Below, piece by piece: positions 45,213 to 57,949 of a stretch of DNA of 64,000 nucleotides. The DNA lies in NCBI GenBank assembly GCA_029851415.1, contig CM056742.1, positions 114,392,246 through 114,456,245 on the forward strand. The letters are read 5' to 3'. The position numbers were made by a program, and so were the translations under genes. Every line of letters begins with the position of its first letter. Position 1 is the stretch's first letter. The notes beneath the pieces were generated by a model. The model was not told the origin of the DNA. It worked only from the letters and a program-made list of their open reading frames with translations, and made no database searches. The stretch is from Eretmocerus hayati. Taxonomy: Eukaryota; Arthropoda; Insecta; Hymenoptera; Aphelinidae.

Positions 45213-46130
45213 AGTTCCCCGTGAAATAAATGGCCGATTAACCATGGTATTCTGGATCGTCTGCGTATGATTTTCCACTGATTCTATACCTCAAAATATG
45301 ACGAATAACCAAAAGAAAATGTTTACGCAGCTGGTGAGCAAATTGGTTCAACTACTCTGTTTTTCTTTGGGTCAAAGAGTCTCTTCCACAAGGATCGGAT
45401 CCACCGTTCCAAAATCCTCAAGAGAAATGCCGACACGAGTCCCGCAATCTTCTCCAGCCTTCGTGTCCCCCTGAAATCGTTATACCTTAGATCTACGTGC
45501 AGCAAAATGAACTTTAGCAGAGGTCATCTTGAAGGAAATTCCACGTGCTATTGATTGCGCGGGGCCTCAATTCAGTGAAATTACGCGTGTGCGCAGAAAA
45601 CTGACGAGTTCTGATTGGTCGAAAAATCGAATCGCAAAAAAGGGCTTGAAATTAACTTGGGACATTAAAACACTCTTCAATACGTATTTTTTCGGAAAGA
45701 GCATGAAATTTCACGTAAAATAAGTGTTCCCTAATTTTTTTTGTGATAGTGTTCTTGAGAAAGAAATTAATTCGTGATTTTCCCTGAGCTCCCCATGTAT
45801 ACGCCTAATTACTTCTAAAAAAATATTCCAAAGCACATTTTAATAGTTTTTTATCTCAGCTTTCCCATGCGTTCAATCGCGTGTTGATATCTTCCTTCGT
45901 TTTTGAACTAGAGCTGTTTCAGTGAGAAATAATCAGCACTTTTTTGACCGGAAGGAAAACAAAAGTTTACCCGATTTGCTCACCAGCTGCGTAAAAATTT
46001 TTTTTTTTTTTTGGTCCTAACGACTGGTTGTTGGTCATATTTTGAAGTTAGAATCAGTGAAAGATCATGCGCAGACGATCAGGCACACCATGTTTTATCG
46101 ACCATTCATTTCACGTGGAACTGCACCATC
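45213..46130. mobile_element. foldback element with ~130-150-bp arms
   Basis: The left arm (45213-45345) includes GTTCCCCGTGAAATAAATGG, GATCGTCTGCG, TTTCCACTGATTCTA and TTACGCAGCTGGTGAGCAAA. The right arm (45965-46130) carries the reverse complements in opposite order, with a poly-T insertion. The interior contains a family Y copy at 45520-45615. Confidence 0.75.
45520..45615 (+). repeat. dispersed repeat family Y
   Basis: GGTCATCTTGAAGGAAATTCC, then ATTACGCGTGTGCGCAGAAA and a 'TCTGATTGGTCG' block, match the 15560-15690 arm, which has CTGATTGGTCGGAGAATA at the same place. Confidence 0.65.
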
Positions 46131-46161
46131 TTAATAAATGAATAACATATTATCCAAATTA

Positions 46162-47190
46162 TACTGCCGCACAAAGTAAGAACGTACGTAACCACCATTT
46201 GGTTGAAATTGAGAAATACGCAAAAGACTTTGACCTTCCAGAACCCGATGAAATAATCATTCTGAAAAAACGAAAACTTACACCTAGACTATACTGACCA
46301 TCCTCTGTCTGATGGTGCAATCAGAAATTGCAATTTCTTATCAGAAAAGTTTTCATGTCACTTGCGTCATTTTGATATTTCGAGTTTACAGAGTAAGAGA
46401 GACGCAAGGGCACTTGCGTCGCGTCCTATTGAGCCAACTCACGATGGTCCGCCGGTATACAGAGTAGAAAACGTCGTATGTGCAATAATATCACGGTCTT
46501 GGAAATTAGGTACCCAGCAGAAGATGAAGCGAAGATGAAACATTCATCAGTCATCACAATTAATTATCTCTTTCCTTATATAATATTCATTCCTTTGATA
46601 TAATAATAATCACATCGTTATCCGCTTCACACATTTAATGATGAATTCCTCTTTTTTCTTACAAACAAATTGAAATAATTTTATTTGATTGATTATAAAT
46701 CGCAAAATCGTCGAATCGAGGCATGTCAATATATCAACCAATATGATAGCCACGACAAATTTGAATTCATCGCGTGCTAGTATACAATTTTCGATGACAT
46801 TACTAACCTGTACTTACGTCAGCTCGTTTGTCGGATTAGAGCGCGAGTACAGAGTAAGAAACGACGCAAGTGCGAGCGCATTTCTTACTTTGCACGAGTA
46901 GGCATCATTTTGGCTCAAATACAAAGTAAAAGCGCCGCAAGGGCACTTGCGTCGTTCTTTTAAGGTTCTACGTCATCATTTTACAGAGTTGATGTCGCTT
47001 ACGTCTAATTTCGAACTTCGCAATCTGCATGTTTCATCAAATTAATTCAAATTTCAGGGACTTCCAATTTTTTTATAAATTTTTTCATTTACACGATGAG
47101 ATTGAGTATTTCATCAGCTATCCGACGATACCAATAACTCAAAATCTCCAAAAATGGCGGTTACGTACGTTCTTACTTTGCACGGCAGTA
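46162..47190. mobile_element. non-autonomous Tc1/mariner-like element
   Basis: Terminal repeats TACTGCCG[C/T][A/G]CAAAGTAAGA then ACGTACGTAACC[A/G]CCATTT occur at both ends in inverted orientation. A TA dinucleotide lies just outside each (46160-46161 and 47191-47192). Internally, ACGCAAG-GGCA-CTTGCGTCG-type palindromes and ACAGAGTAAGA motifs recur near 46400, 46850 and 46940, resembling extra TIR-like sites. There is no transposase frame. TIR plus TA duplication is typical of the Tc1/mariner superfamily. Confidence 0.7.
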
Positions 47191-47192
47191 TA

Positions 47193-47699
47193 GTAGGCCG
47201 ATCAATTCTTCAATCCGTGGATGATAATCAGAAAACTTCCACAGAATTTATAGAATATTTCTCATTCGTGGACTGAGGAGATTTTCACAGAATTACTTGA
47301 GAAATTCTCGCCCTACAATGGCTGATTTTGAGAAAAACTCGAAGAAGAAAAATTCTTTTCCATCCAAAAGTTAGTAAAAACCCTCAAAGATCTGAATGAA
47401 ATTAGAAGCCGCACACATTACACGCAAATATTAAACGCTAGTTTTTGAACTCTTGAAATGATCTCCGGTTCTTGATGGTTACCCTCAGGGATATTTTGTA
47501 GAGAATTGATAGTTTCTTGACTCTATACGCCATACGGACTGTTGAACCATGCATGCGTTGCTCGCGCACTTTCTAGACCGAATAGTATTTTCTCCATTAT
47601 TCAAACAAACCCCATAGATAGTTTTGAAGTTTCTTGATTATCGTTATCATGAAAATTAATGCTCACTATGGACCGTTGCGTGTATTAAATTTTCCAATC
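47193..47699. other. unassigned DNA
   Basis: Nothing recognised. Confidence 0.4.
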
Positions 47700-47752
47700 T
47701 ATTTGAAACGACGCGTTTCGGACATCTATCTATGTCCCTCTTCAGGTTAATT
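47700..47752 (-). ncRNA. hammerhead-ribozyme-like core, possible Penelope-like element context
   Basis: The minus strand reads CTGAAGA (47745-47739), then a stem GGACAT / loop AGATAG / ATGTCC, then GAAA (47719-47716), then a short ACG-CGT-CGT stem III candidate with U at the would-be cleavage position. CUGANGA and GAAA around a stable stem II are the hammerhead core. Established work places hammerheads of this kind in Penelope-like retroelement terminal repeats. I could not pair a convincing stem I, so activity is doubtful. Confidence 0.35.
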
Positions 47753-48490
47753 AATATTCAAAAATATAGTGAAAGAAATTGAGAGTATAGAAGCTTAAAT
47801 AACTAGGACTTATCGGCGCAGATGCGGTGTCTTGTGATCCCCTCTGAGATGGAACCTAGTGCGGATGTTGATGTTCATGGAATCCACAGGGACTTCTTCG
47901 GAAATCGGCTGTGTGACCAATAGGCCGAACGGTTCCTGGATGCACTGATTCACTCACGAGGTTCTGATCACTGTACACTAAGACGCACTGCACCACAGTT
48001 TTTATAACTTTTTCTTTGTTCTTGGTTAGATTTCGTGTGCGATTTTGTCTCCAGTGGGTGGATATATATAGCCGAGGAAAAGAATTCGTTGGGTTTGGTG
48101 TGAGAAAGATTCGTTCCCTTCAGAGGACGGGTTCGAACTGATTGAGCTGTAGTCGCTGTGGACCGTCGGTGGGTGTGAATGAGATGTCTTGGTGTGTGTG
48201 AATATTTGAAAAAAGTGGGGCTCTTGATTGCTGCCTCGAAATGAGTATTTGAAAAAATTTTTCATTCAAATATGTGTAATACATGTGAGCTACTTATATG
48301 TACGAGCTGGAGGAGGCGGGTACGTTGCGCTGGCGCCGCGCGTTGCTCATAAAATTTAAAGGTCCAGTAGCTCCCGTGTTACTCCATTCTTGAATTTCTT
48401 GCTCTTTCTTTTCTATTTTGCCGCAAAGATTTTGTTTTACCAGCTTGAAAACGGTTATTCGAGTCTCTCGATCCGATCAGTGTGCATACG
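47753..48490 (-). other. unassigned, perhaps Penelope-like leader
   Basis: A 79-codon minus-strand frame (48026-48265) with TSHSHPPTVHSDYSSISS is the only long one. Its position upstream of the hammerhead-like motif fits a Penelope-like 5' region, but no RT or GIY-YIG domain is present. This is inference only. Confidence 0.25.
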
Positions 48491-48491
48491 C

Positions 48492-48493
<2 letters not shown>

Positions 48494-48528
<35 letters not shown>
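48494..48528 (+). repeat. (TG)n microsatellite
   Basis: About 17 GT units, followed by GAGAGGGAGGGAGAGAG. Confidence 0.95.
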
Positions 48529-48529
<1 letters not shown>

Positions 48530-49587
48530 TTGTGTGTGAGAGGGAGGGAGAGAGAAAAGAACAGGACGGAAAAAGAGAGTTTTCACCCTAGAAAGAGATT
48601 TTCGTGCCCAGATCACTTCGTTAGGAGATGGACAAATTTTATTCAAAAGGTTTGGGAGTGACCATCATTGACCCCCAATCACCTAAGTGGTCGACATTTG
48701 GCACACAAGAGAATGAAGTTTTTCGGGTCTGATGAGGATACTATTTTATTTCATACTTCTTTGTTGGCTTTCAATGGGCCAATTATATGATTTGAAGAAG
48801 TAAGAAGGATTTTTTTGACTGTCTAACAACCGTTAAAGTAAGTGCCCAGAATAATTCCCCTTCAAGCTCAAGTTAACATTCTGGACAATTTCGTTAAAAC
48901 CGAGGCCAATACTACCTTGAAGTTCATTGATAATAACCGCGCCTAACTTGGAGATGACGAGAGGAAGATTTGTGAGAATTCTGCCTTTATTCCTACCTGA
49001 GGGAATAATTAATTCTTTGTATTGACTGTAGCATGGTTGAGGTGAATGAGGAATGGAATAGTTAAATCCATGGAGTATTATTTGACGGTGATTTCCCACG
49101 ATAATGAGAAATTGCGAAAATATGGGGATCCTCGTGGAGTATGGCGTTGGAGTACCATGTAGGTTGATGTGCTAATACGTCTCACGCAGGTGACTAAGGG
49201 GTAACTTTTGCCTACACAGGTGTTTTGTTCAACTATTCCTCCTACCCCCCCCCCCCTCCCCCCATCCCTTGAATCTCGATATGATCAATTTTTGCACATG
49301 TTATCAATGATTTCACTTTGGTCATCATGTATTCACTTTTGTCTCGATATAGTACTCATTTCACTCTAATCATCATCAATTTATGATGTGAGTATCACTC
49401 ATAGTCACTGCTACATGCACCATCACACGGTCACAATCACTAGAGTCGAAGAAAAACACAAGTGTAAATCTATAAATTGTGAGGAAAGTAAAATATTCAA
49501 ATCATATTAGTTACCCATAACCCCTTAACCCGTAACTCATATCGTGGAACCAATTCCTCGGATATGCTCATCACCACTATGCGCTTT

Positions 49588-50050
49588 GATATCACCGAAA
49601 TCACTGTAATCACTTCATTTCACTGATTTATACCTGATTGATATCACTGAAATCACTGGAATCACTTTATTTCACTGATTTATACCTGATTGGTATCACT
49701 GGAATCACTGAAACCACTGTAATCACTTCATTTCATTTGATTGATATCACTGGAACCACTGCAATCACTTCATCTACTGATTCATTTATCAATTTGCCCA
49801 TCCCACGTGTCTCGAGTAAAGAAGTGGAAGAATACAATAACAATGAAAATAAATAAAATAAATAAAAATTCAACATATTAACATATTAACATAGAAAAAT
49901 GAAATGTGAGCATAGAAGATGTTCAAGCTCTATATGTATAATCACCATAACTTCTAAGGTACAATCATCACAAATATACGTTTTGCTGTCACTAGAATCA
50001 CTTAGAATCACTTTGCTGTCACTAGAATTACTTAGAATCACTGAAATCGC
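49588..50050 (+). repeat. AATCACT-type minisatellite
   Basis: Units of ~63 bp (TGATATCACTG-AATCACTG-AATCACTTCATTTCACTG) repeat from 49588 to 49790 with finer ~10-bp AATCACTG[A/G] steps. A second patch at 49985-50050 has CTGTCACTAGAATCACTTAG twice. The plus-strand frame at 49638-49856 is a by-product. Confidence 0.8.
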
Positions 50051-51166
50051 TTTTTCATAGGTTCATACGTCAAAATCTACATTTCAGGGGTCTCAATGAA
50101 GGAAAAGTATTAAAAATATACAAATGTGAGTTTAGAATTCATATATGTTATCACCACAACTTCCCAGATATGACCATCGCACTGTACGCTTTTGGTTTTA
50201 ATGACGAGGATTCGACCCCCCCCCTTTTCCCCTCCAATTTCCCACCTTTCCGATTTGAGACATTAATAAGTGACATTTTACAACCATATTCAGTTCATTC
50301 CATCCCGTCCTCCCTTTTGATTTTACCATATTTTCGGTTCGAATTGGGGTTATTTAAGGGTGGGTTGTAAAAATTCATGGATTTGGATGTTGACGCATGT
50401 TTCTTCCTCTTACAACAATAGCAACTGGAATATTCTTCAGATGTTCAAATCGGAGGAAGTTTGCGAATTCTAGTAGAAAATGAATCAAAAGCAAAGTTAT
50501 AAATAATCGTTTCGATACTATATTGCATGTCTGAGCATGGCTGCACGTCCTGTCAAACTTTACGAGAGTGACATACACAGTATACAATCTCACCCTGACA
50601 ATGGAATTTGATGCTTTACCGTCAGAAAATTAACGTATTTTCAAGAAGGCTCAAATTTATAGTCGTAATCCGGAGTCCGGATTAGCTTTCCGAACTCTGG
50701 ATTACGACTATAAATTCCGAGCCTATTAGGTGTTACGGTGCAGTTCCGAAGGACTTTTGTGCGTTGGCTGAATTACATCGATCTCGAATATGCGCAGCTG
50801 ATGTAATTTCAAAGACCCCCGATTGGCTAAATTTTGGACTGATTGCTTACACGATTTGATGCGACGATCGCTCAGCATCTACATGTGTATCGAATCTTTG
50901 TCGATCACATATCTCCTCTCCGTGTGCCTGCAGATCGTAAGAGAAAGTTCATGGTCACACTACTGATAGCACTGAACGCGAGTGACGACGGTGTATCACA
51001 CGTTAACTTCGGTGGATGTAGATCGTGTCGGAGTCTCTTTGGGAAAACGGATTTGAGATCATTCCTCGAATTCTGTTACTAATCATGTTTAAATTTCAGT
51101 CACGCGCAGAAAATATCATAAGCAATCGTCGAAGAAGTTTTGGTGGAATCAGGGGAATAATATTGT
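50051..51166. other. unassigned DNA
   Basis: AT-rich. It contains the hairpin at 50648-50722 and a patch near 50790-50830 ('ATATGCGCAGCTGATG..CCCCCGATTGGCTAA') weakly like family Y. No gene was recognised. Confidence 0.35.
50648..50722. repeat. 75-bp hairpin
   Basis: Arms of ~33 bp: GGCTCAAATTTATAGTCGTA then ATCCGGAGTCCGGA, and the complement ending ATTCCGAGCC. There are only a few mismatches and a loop of about 7 nt. Confidence 0.85.
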
Positions 51167-51233
51167 AAACTCATATTATTACATGACTCGGCTAATGCAA
51201 GCTAATTTAAATCAATTGATCTGTTGATTTAGT
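51167..51233 (+). repeat. direct repeat, upstream copy
   Basis: CTCATATTATTACATGACTC, GGCTAATGCAAGCTA and ATCTGTTGATT match 51656-51722 in the same orientation, 489 bp apart. Confidence 0.85.
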
Positions 51234-51655
51234 GACATAGAATCGATATTAGATTACTCCAATTCAATCTATGTACCTTCAAGGCACCTCGCAATTCGAG
51301 TGTCGCAACTTGAAGGATTTTGATGGAATTTCAAATATATGAAAAATGAGAAGAGAAACGAGAAATTTTTGACTCTACGCTAGATTTTGGTGCGTTTCGT
51401 CTTTTCTCTCAGGATTAGACTTTTCAGGGGGGCTGAAGAGATCCAAGTAGAGGTTGGCCCCCCGACGTCACCTAGCCAAAGTGGCTTGATGGTTATGATT
51501 TTAATCGAGCTTTTATATTACACGAGGATTTTTGCAGCCACTCGCGAGAAAGGTTTTCATCTCAGTTGTTTATTTGCCGACAACCGGAGACAATTAGAAT
51601 CTATTTTTGTCTCGATCGATATGAACGATCGAGACTTTATCGCTCGCAGGAATCT

Positions 51656-51722
51656 CAAATCATATTATTACATGACTCGGCTAATGCAGGCTAGTTTTAA
51701 TCAACGGATCTGTGGATTGAGT
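51656..51722 (+). repeat. direct repeat, downstream copy
   Basis: This is the partner of 51167-51233 (GGCTAATGCAGGCTA, GATCTGTGGATT). The flanking sequences differ, so this is either a local duplication or two ends of an inserted block. Confidence 0.85.
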
Positions 51723-54480
51723 GTTCCGGGATGTTGGAGTATTGACTCTACGAAATTTGACCATCGAACTTCATGCCCCCACCGATGAAAAAAAATGTGG
51801 CACTGAGGCCTAGAATAGCACCGAAACAGACGAAAGGCGAGCTTCGCACCACGCCGGTACATTGGATTCCGGAAGAGTAGAGATGACGGATACCCAACTT
51901 GCCCTATCGTGGAAATCGTACACTTTATTGGTTTGATGTAACATGCACCATTCACGACAGAAAGCGAGGTTTCGAAGGTGCGTGCTTTTCGATGGAAAAT
52001 GTAGTTATTCGGCACTCAAATATTGAATGTTCAGCACCCAAATATTGGATGTTCGGTAAAATTATCTATAACTGTTCACACTTTGTAGTTTATCACTGTG
52101 ACGTTCCGGAAAAAACTTTGTCGCGAAGCAGAAGACTGGTTGAGCCGATGATATTTCTTCAGAATTTTTATAAAAATCCTCACGTCAACTTGTTGCAAAT
52201 CAAAGTTATTGCACGTGACTTTATTCTGTCCATTAACTCCTTACAGGCAAAACTCGAGATTCGCGGTGGTTGCATTCTGAAAATGTGCCGCGAATAGAAA
52301 ATCCGAGAATACTGTATTGATTTAATAGGAGAACGGGGGTTACGTTCTTCGACCAACCGAAGATGCTATAGCTTTAATGTTCAAGAGTGAATTCTAAAAT
52401 TTTCACAAGCATATGTCAATGAATGATCTTGGTTCGTTATGGAAGTACTTGATAGTCTCCATTTCAACAAAAAATTTCGTGAAAGTTATCGAATAAATCC
52501 ATATAAACCACCATGAAATACTACTTCGAATCTAATCTTGAATCCCCAGGGAGAATAAAATAGATAAAATTGTCCGTTTGGACGTCTCCAAGGACGTCTC
52601 GCAAGCTTTCACCGTCAGTTTCTCGAGTCCCTTGGATCTCAATCAAAGATATCAGACAATACTGACTTTTTCACTTCTTCCCACTTCATAATTCAAGAAT
52701 TTTGATCTTCATCCTACAATTTATAGATTCTACATTCTTTTCTGTTAGTGGTCGCCTCATTTGGTGGAGTTATATTAAATTCATAACGACAATCTGAAAA
52801 GAGCTCTCCACGTCAATATTTCTTACACTACATAACAATAAAATTATCAAACACAGGCGCCAAAATCTAGCTCTCTGAAAATCTGGTTCCGCTCTAGATA
52901 CTTGGAAGAATTTGGTTTTGAGTCTCATGGGCAGCTCTCAATCGCGAATAAGCAAAGCAGAGACCGCGAATATAAAAAGGTCGAAACAAGGTCGCAATAT
53001 CATGACCGCGATTAAGCAAATATTGCCAATACCAAATCCGCGAATACGGAGGTTATCCTGGATTCATCAAACACCCATTATTCATCTCAGTTTAATAACA
53101 CACATACACTAATCGCACACCTCAAGTATCGCCTATCTAGAGATAAATTCCTGGTTGCACGCAAGTCCCCATCCAGTTCAGGAGTCGCGCTCAGATTCGC
53201 TTCCAAATATCAGAAGTGTGAGGAAATTTCGCACTCCATAGCACTTTTTATGCAACATTATCCTATCATCTTCCATCTTTTTCTTTACTCGCTATTACAG
53301 GGTGAGCTGAAGATGGATTTTCGGGAATCGATTCGTTCTCGGGTGGAAAATTTGTGTTTTTCTCGGTGTTTGTCTACTTAAATATGGAAAAAAATTTGTG
53401 GGGCATCTCTCAGAATAAAGAAAAATGAAGTGTCTGCGTCGATAAATTTACAAGAAAAGCATGTTACCCTCATGTTAACATTCAATATCTAAAATCCTGC
53501 TGTCTAGTGTCACCAATATGAATATTAGAGCTTCATAATGTGTATTTTAGCAGACTGAGAAGTTCGGGGGATTAATTATCTATTTGGGCCGAAGTTGAAA
53601 TGTCGATTCCACATTCGAAATCAGCAGACAGCCACTCATTGCTTGACACCATCCGGTCATGGTGAGAGGACTGCGTTCAAAGGCCATAAGCTTGAGTGAG
53701 AAGGAGAATCATTCCCTGATATCTTCACCCTTGGGTTGATACAGACTTCATTTAGTTAGAAAGGAATAAACAGAGCCAATGCGTCAAAGAGCGCGTAACG
53801 TGGCATCCCAACGCCAATCTTCTATCACCAAGTCCCAGTTCGAGGGGATAAATTAATCATCGAGCTTTCGTCTGCAGGAAAGCCTGTATTAATGTGATAT
53901 CTCGAGTTCAAAGCTATTTTTTCTGCAGACGAACGATCTATATTGACTCTACAGAAGTTCAAATTAATTTCACCAGTCCTCCCGAAAGTCAGCAGCTCAT
54001 TAGTAAAGCGAGGAGCGCGGAATGCGGGATCGCGATATTCAAAAAATGTGCGTATGAAACATACGTAATTAATTACCAATATATCGAGCCGATAAATTTC
54101 AATCAAAATGAGAGCAGTGGGGAATAAAACTAGGCAGGACTCTGATATTGAAAGCTAATCGATTGGAGTGTGGTGGTTTATGCGAGGGCGTATGCAAAGC
54201 TAATGGAGAATACGAGAGTCAGGAAGTTATGAACATAGCCTAGAACAATGAGCGATGCTCATTACGGATTACTGAAATCGATAGTTTGGTATTTACCGGA
54301 CATGATTGAGCCAAATAAGAGAGCTTTTGATCAACCGAATGATTTGGAATTTTGGCTCGCAGCGACCGCAACGTAACGAGGAGCGAGTTGAAAAATCATC
54401 GCGGAAAATGGTTATTACATGCGAAAGTACCTCGACTCAGGCGGTCATGACTCAACTTTGACCGAGTTTTGCTGACACGA
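51723..54480. other. unassigned DNA
   Basis: A tag-like ATACCCAACTTGCCCTA lies at 51889-51905. A 132-codon plus-strand frame (51899-52297) follows, with a small internal duplication (GCACTCAAATATTGAATGTT / GCACCCAAATATTGGATGTT) and no recognised domain. An inverted pair TTCGTCTGCAG/CTGCAGACGAA lies near 53866-53935. Confidence 0.35.
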
Positions 54481-56660
54481 GGAGAAAGTCATGCCACGGC
54501 AGCGCTAGAGAAACTATATAGTCTCTCAATCGGTGGCGCTGGCGCGGCGCAGCGGTGGTTCGGTGCCTCTTGATTCCCGGGCTGCAGAGGAGCCCGGTAC
54601 AACGCAGTCACGACATGCAAATGCAGGGACAACAACAATAATCTCCACTGTATTGCAATCTACGCCGTTCACTGTCTCTGTCTTATATTCAGCCAATCTC
54701 CTCTCCTCTGAACTGGTCGCCCGTGAGAGCCACTGCACACACACACTCTCATTTATTTCTCGTTTCGCCATTGGCGTCTCGTTCTCGTGTATCCGCAAGT
54801 TCGAGCCCCGTAAGATGGCGTTCAAGTCAGCTCTCTGAGGAAGAAAAAGACATGCGATATATGCAGGAGGCAAGTACAAACATTTAAACAAAGTTGGCAT
54901 GAAGCTACTTAAACAACGGTGAGTGATAAAAACGTTCAAGTTTACGTGTTTCAGTTGATGAAACATATAGAGGAATATGATAAATCGGATTGTAGATCGA
55001 GTACGTCAACGTTCTTCGATGGTTTCTTTACTGTTCACTTCTACCTTAGAGAGTTGATTTTTCTCGCCGCTAGATGTGCCGCTTATGCTCGAGCATGCGG
55101 ATTGGTGCGGATAGTGATTGGCTCTCATGTGCTATGATATTGTTTCATACTCCTCATTCCTCTCTCTTTTTGTCTAACTCCGACTTTCCTCAGCAACTTA
55201 TCCAGAGGTTTTTCAATAACATTTGCAGCAGCGTCGTTGCTTGTATCTAATACCGTCGCATTAAACAGTCGTTTGTTTGCTTTCCTGTCATTACTCCAAT
55301 ACCATGATGATTCTCAATCAAGTTATCGATCACATTCAACAAATGCATTTCTAAGCTGCTCGAATTCCTATGCCTTGCAGCCTCGTTGTTCTTGAAGAGA
55401 GAAAATTTGATTTTATTCGGAGCCCTGTTCGGGCCTTGACTGAGAGTGCGCATTTTCTCTTTTTCGCTTTTTCCTGTTCCGTGTATGGGCACAGGCGCCA
55501 TAGTTCCGTTGCGCGCCACGGGCAGACAATGGCGCTACTTTCACGGGGGAAAAAGAGCAAATGCCCATTTTCTGTTGTAACGACTTGATAGGTGGATAAA
55601 GTAGATATAGACGAGTATGGTATAAGACCCGCGCCCGATTCAAATCACCGTATATAAATGGTCACTATAGCTGGCAGCGTAATTGGTTAAGAATAATTGA
55701 ATCCAAGCCATTCCATTTTCGAGCCTATAGCAATATGGGGCGGAATCGCAATTTTCGCCTTCTCAGCGAACGTGATAAATAAACTGGGAATGGGTCTAAA
55801 AGTTGTTGGAAACCGTAGATAAATTCATGAGAAATCATAATCCGCCAAGGGTAGAGGAGGTCGCGGGCGGAAATCGAGAGAAAAATCGTTTGGGAAGAAA
55901 AATCCTTATACATGTATTCTTGCGGGATCGGCGAGTAGAAACGAGATCACGCGCAAACAAAACCTTCACCATCGATTATGACGAAAGAAATCGACAATAT
56001 TTTGCACGGCGCGTCCGAAGCCATTAAAAAATAATAGGTTGCCGGGGTGGATTTTGAGCAAATTGAGTTCAAAGTGAGTTTCGGGACGCAACGGAGCGGA
56101 GCAGCCGCCACTTGGTGTTGTGAGTATACCTATATTCACATCAGGAGCGAACTGGACAGTCGAAGGGCCCGATTACCTGCGCGCTCGGAACCCTATGCGT
56201 CAACGGCCAGTCCAGATTACGGAAGCGTGTAGAGACCAAAAGTTCCGCCAGGTGGCGAAGCTGCGGACCGCATGTTTTGCATTTCTCCGCGCCCGCTTTC
56301 GGCGAAGATTCGTCTCCGCGCCCGCCTATCGCGGGATTTTTGTCATAAAAAAAAAAAATTGTCAAAATTAACAAAGCGTTCGAGGGTGCGTTATTTTAGG
56401 CTGCTGGTGCCATTGCAGCCCGGGTAAGGTAGATCCAGGTCGCAATTTATGGGAGAGGAGAGAGTCGAGGAGAGCGTCGTCACCGTCGTCGTGGGTAGCA
56501 CCAGGACATCAACAGGACGACGAAGGCCACGACGACGGCATCCCCGGGTCGTCTGCTCCGATGGTGCACCTGGATTCTGTGGCAGAGGTTTGTGTTTGGT
56601 GTCCGTTCTACGTGCATCCTCGACTCCGACATCGACTTCTAGGCGGCGAGACCCTTAACA
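54481..56660. other. CpG-rich unassigned region
   Basis: GC- and CpG-rich blocks at 54530-54840, 55490-55560 and 56050-56660 hold long mirrored frames (for example minus 54526-54966, 146 codons; plus 56449-56658, Arg/Thr-rich) with no domain. Promoters or leader exons are possible. A small ORF MAFKSAL with good context (CCGTAAG before ATG) starts near 54815 but stops at once. Confidence 0.3.
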
Positions 56661-57949
56661 GAGTCTTTATCGTATGCCAAAGTATGTTTTGTTACTCGAA
56701 CAAAGTATCGGTCTCCGAGACTTTTTATACCGTATCCTAGCTTCCGAATAACACAATTTTGGTAATTCAACTGGCTTCTAGGTACCAGTACTTGAGCTTC
56801 GATTCAATACGAGAAGACTTGAGCTTACCTCAGAAATGGATCAAGATATTCTTTTCGGGATTATATACATGTAGATTCGATTCATCTATTTTTAGGAGCT
56901 TGCAGGTATTTTTTCCTTAGTGTATGTACAAATACGAAAAGAATGCGTGCTCGTGAGATTTGTAAGGGCGTTTCTGATCGACTCCGTGAGTACTTTGAGG
57001 TTTATTGCGAACTTGTCCAAACTCTCCTGATGGCAACTCAAACAATCAGTTTGTCCATCATTCCGAATGCATGGTAACTCTCTGAAACCACTGCCATCGT
57101 ATTCAGCAAGTCAAAATACATGATAAATCATAGCTCGGGTACGCTTGAAGCCCGCTACGAGGTTGCACCATCAAAATCATGTATCTTCAAAATCAGCAAA
57201 AATCGCTGAAAACGTAGCTTTTTAAAAACTCAGTTTTTCGCGATTTGAAAAAATTCCTGATGCCTAACTGCAAAACTGGTTTCGGATTCGGTTTCTATGT
57301 CAGAAAATACGCAAAAAGTCATTGTCTCGTCAATGCGCTCCTTCTCACCCAATATTTTGGTGTCCAGTGTAATGAGTATTCCTCCCGAAACGAACAATTT
57401 AGCGCTATTTTTACGATCTTGCTACTAAAGTTATTATTATGGTGGCCGAACCCATTCTCAGCTCAATTTTTGGAAAACGATTTTCTACGTAAAATTTCAT
57501 GAAAAATTTGACAAAAATGTCAAATTTGAGATGAAATAGGGCCTATGGCTTGAAACCCAGGTTTTTCTGGAAAAAACCACTTTTTCGAGATGGTATCCAC
57601 CTTTAACGGCTCTGACAGTATTTTTTTCGTAAAATTCAGCTCATTTTACGTCGAAATATATGTCATGAATAGTTTTTTTATCGGATTCTATATTGGTCAG
57701 AAATCGATCAAAAAGTTGAAAAATCGAATTTTTCACGAATTTTAAAGACGAAAATAGGACGACAAACTCGCGCGGATGATTTCGGAGATCCAAGAATTGT
57801 GCTTTCCCATCTCAATTCATCATATGCAACATGTAAATCGAGTTACAGAAAAATTCCTGACCCCCCAAACACAAAACCTGGCGATATTAAAATTATTTTT
57901 TATTATAATAATCAAGCGCCTGTCCAATTTTATCCGTCCGGATGCCTCG
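56661..57949. other. unassigned AT-rich, poly-T-rich DNA
   Basis: Repeated phrases such as AAAAATTCCTGA (57250 and 57852) and TCAGAAA..CG..AAAAAGT (57300 and 57700) hint at an old internal duplication. No gene was recognised. Confidence 0.35.

Noticed and set aside
48120..48140. GGGTTCGAA, a tRNA T-loop-like string
   Set aside because: There is no acceptor stem, D-arm or anticodon arm at the right spacing.
49588..50050. CRISPR-like regularly spaced repeats
   Set aside because: The units are tandem and degenerate with no unique spacers, and the context is eukaryotic.
51899..52297. 132-codon plus-strand frame
   Set aside because: It contains a small internal duplication and AT-rich codons, and no domain or splice or leader context is recognised.
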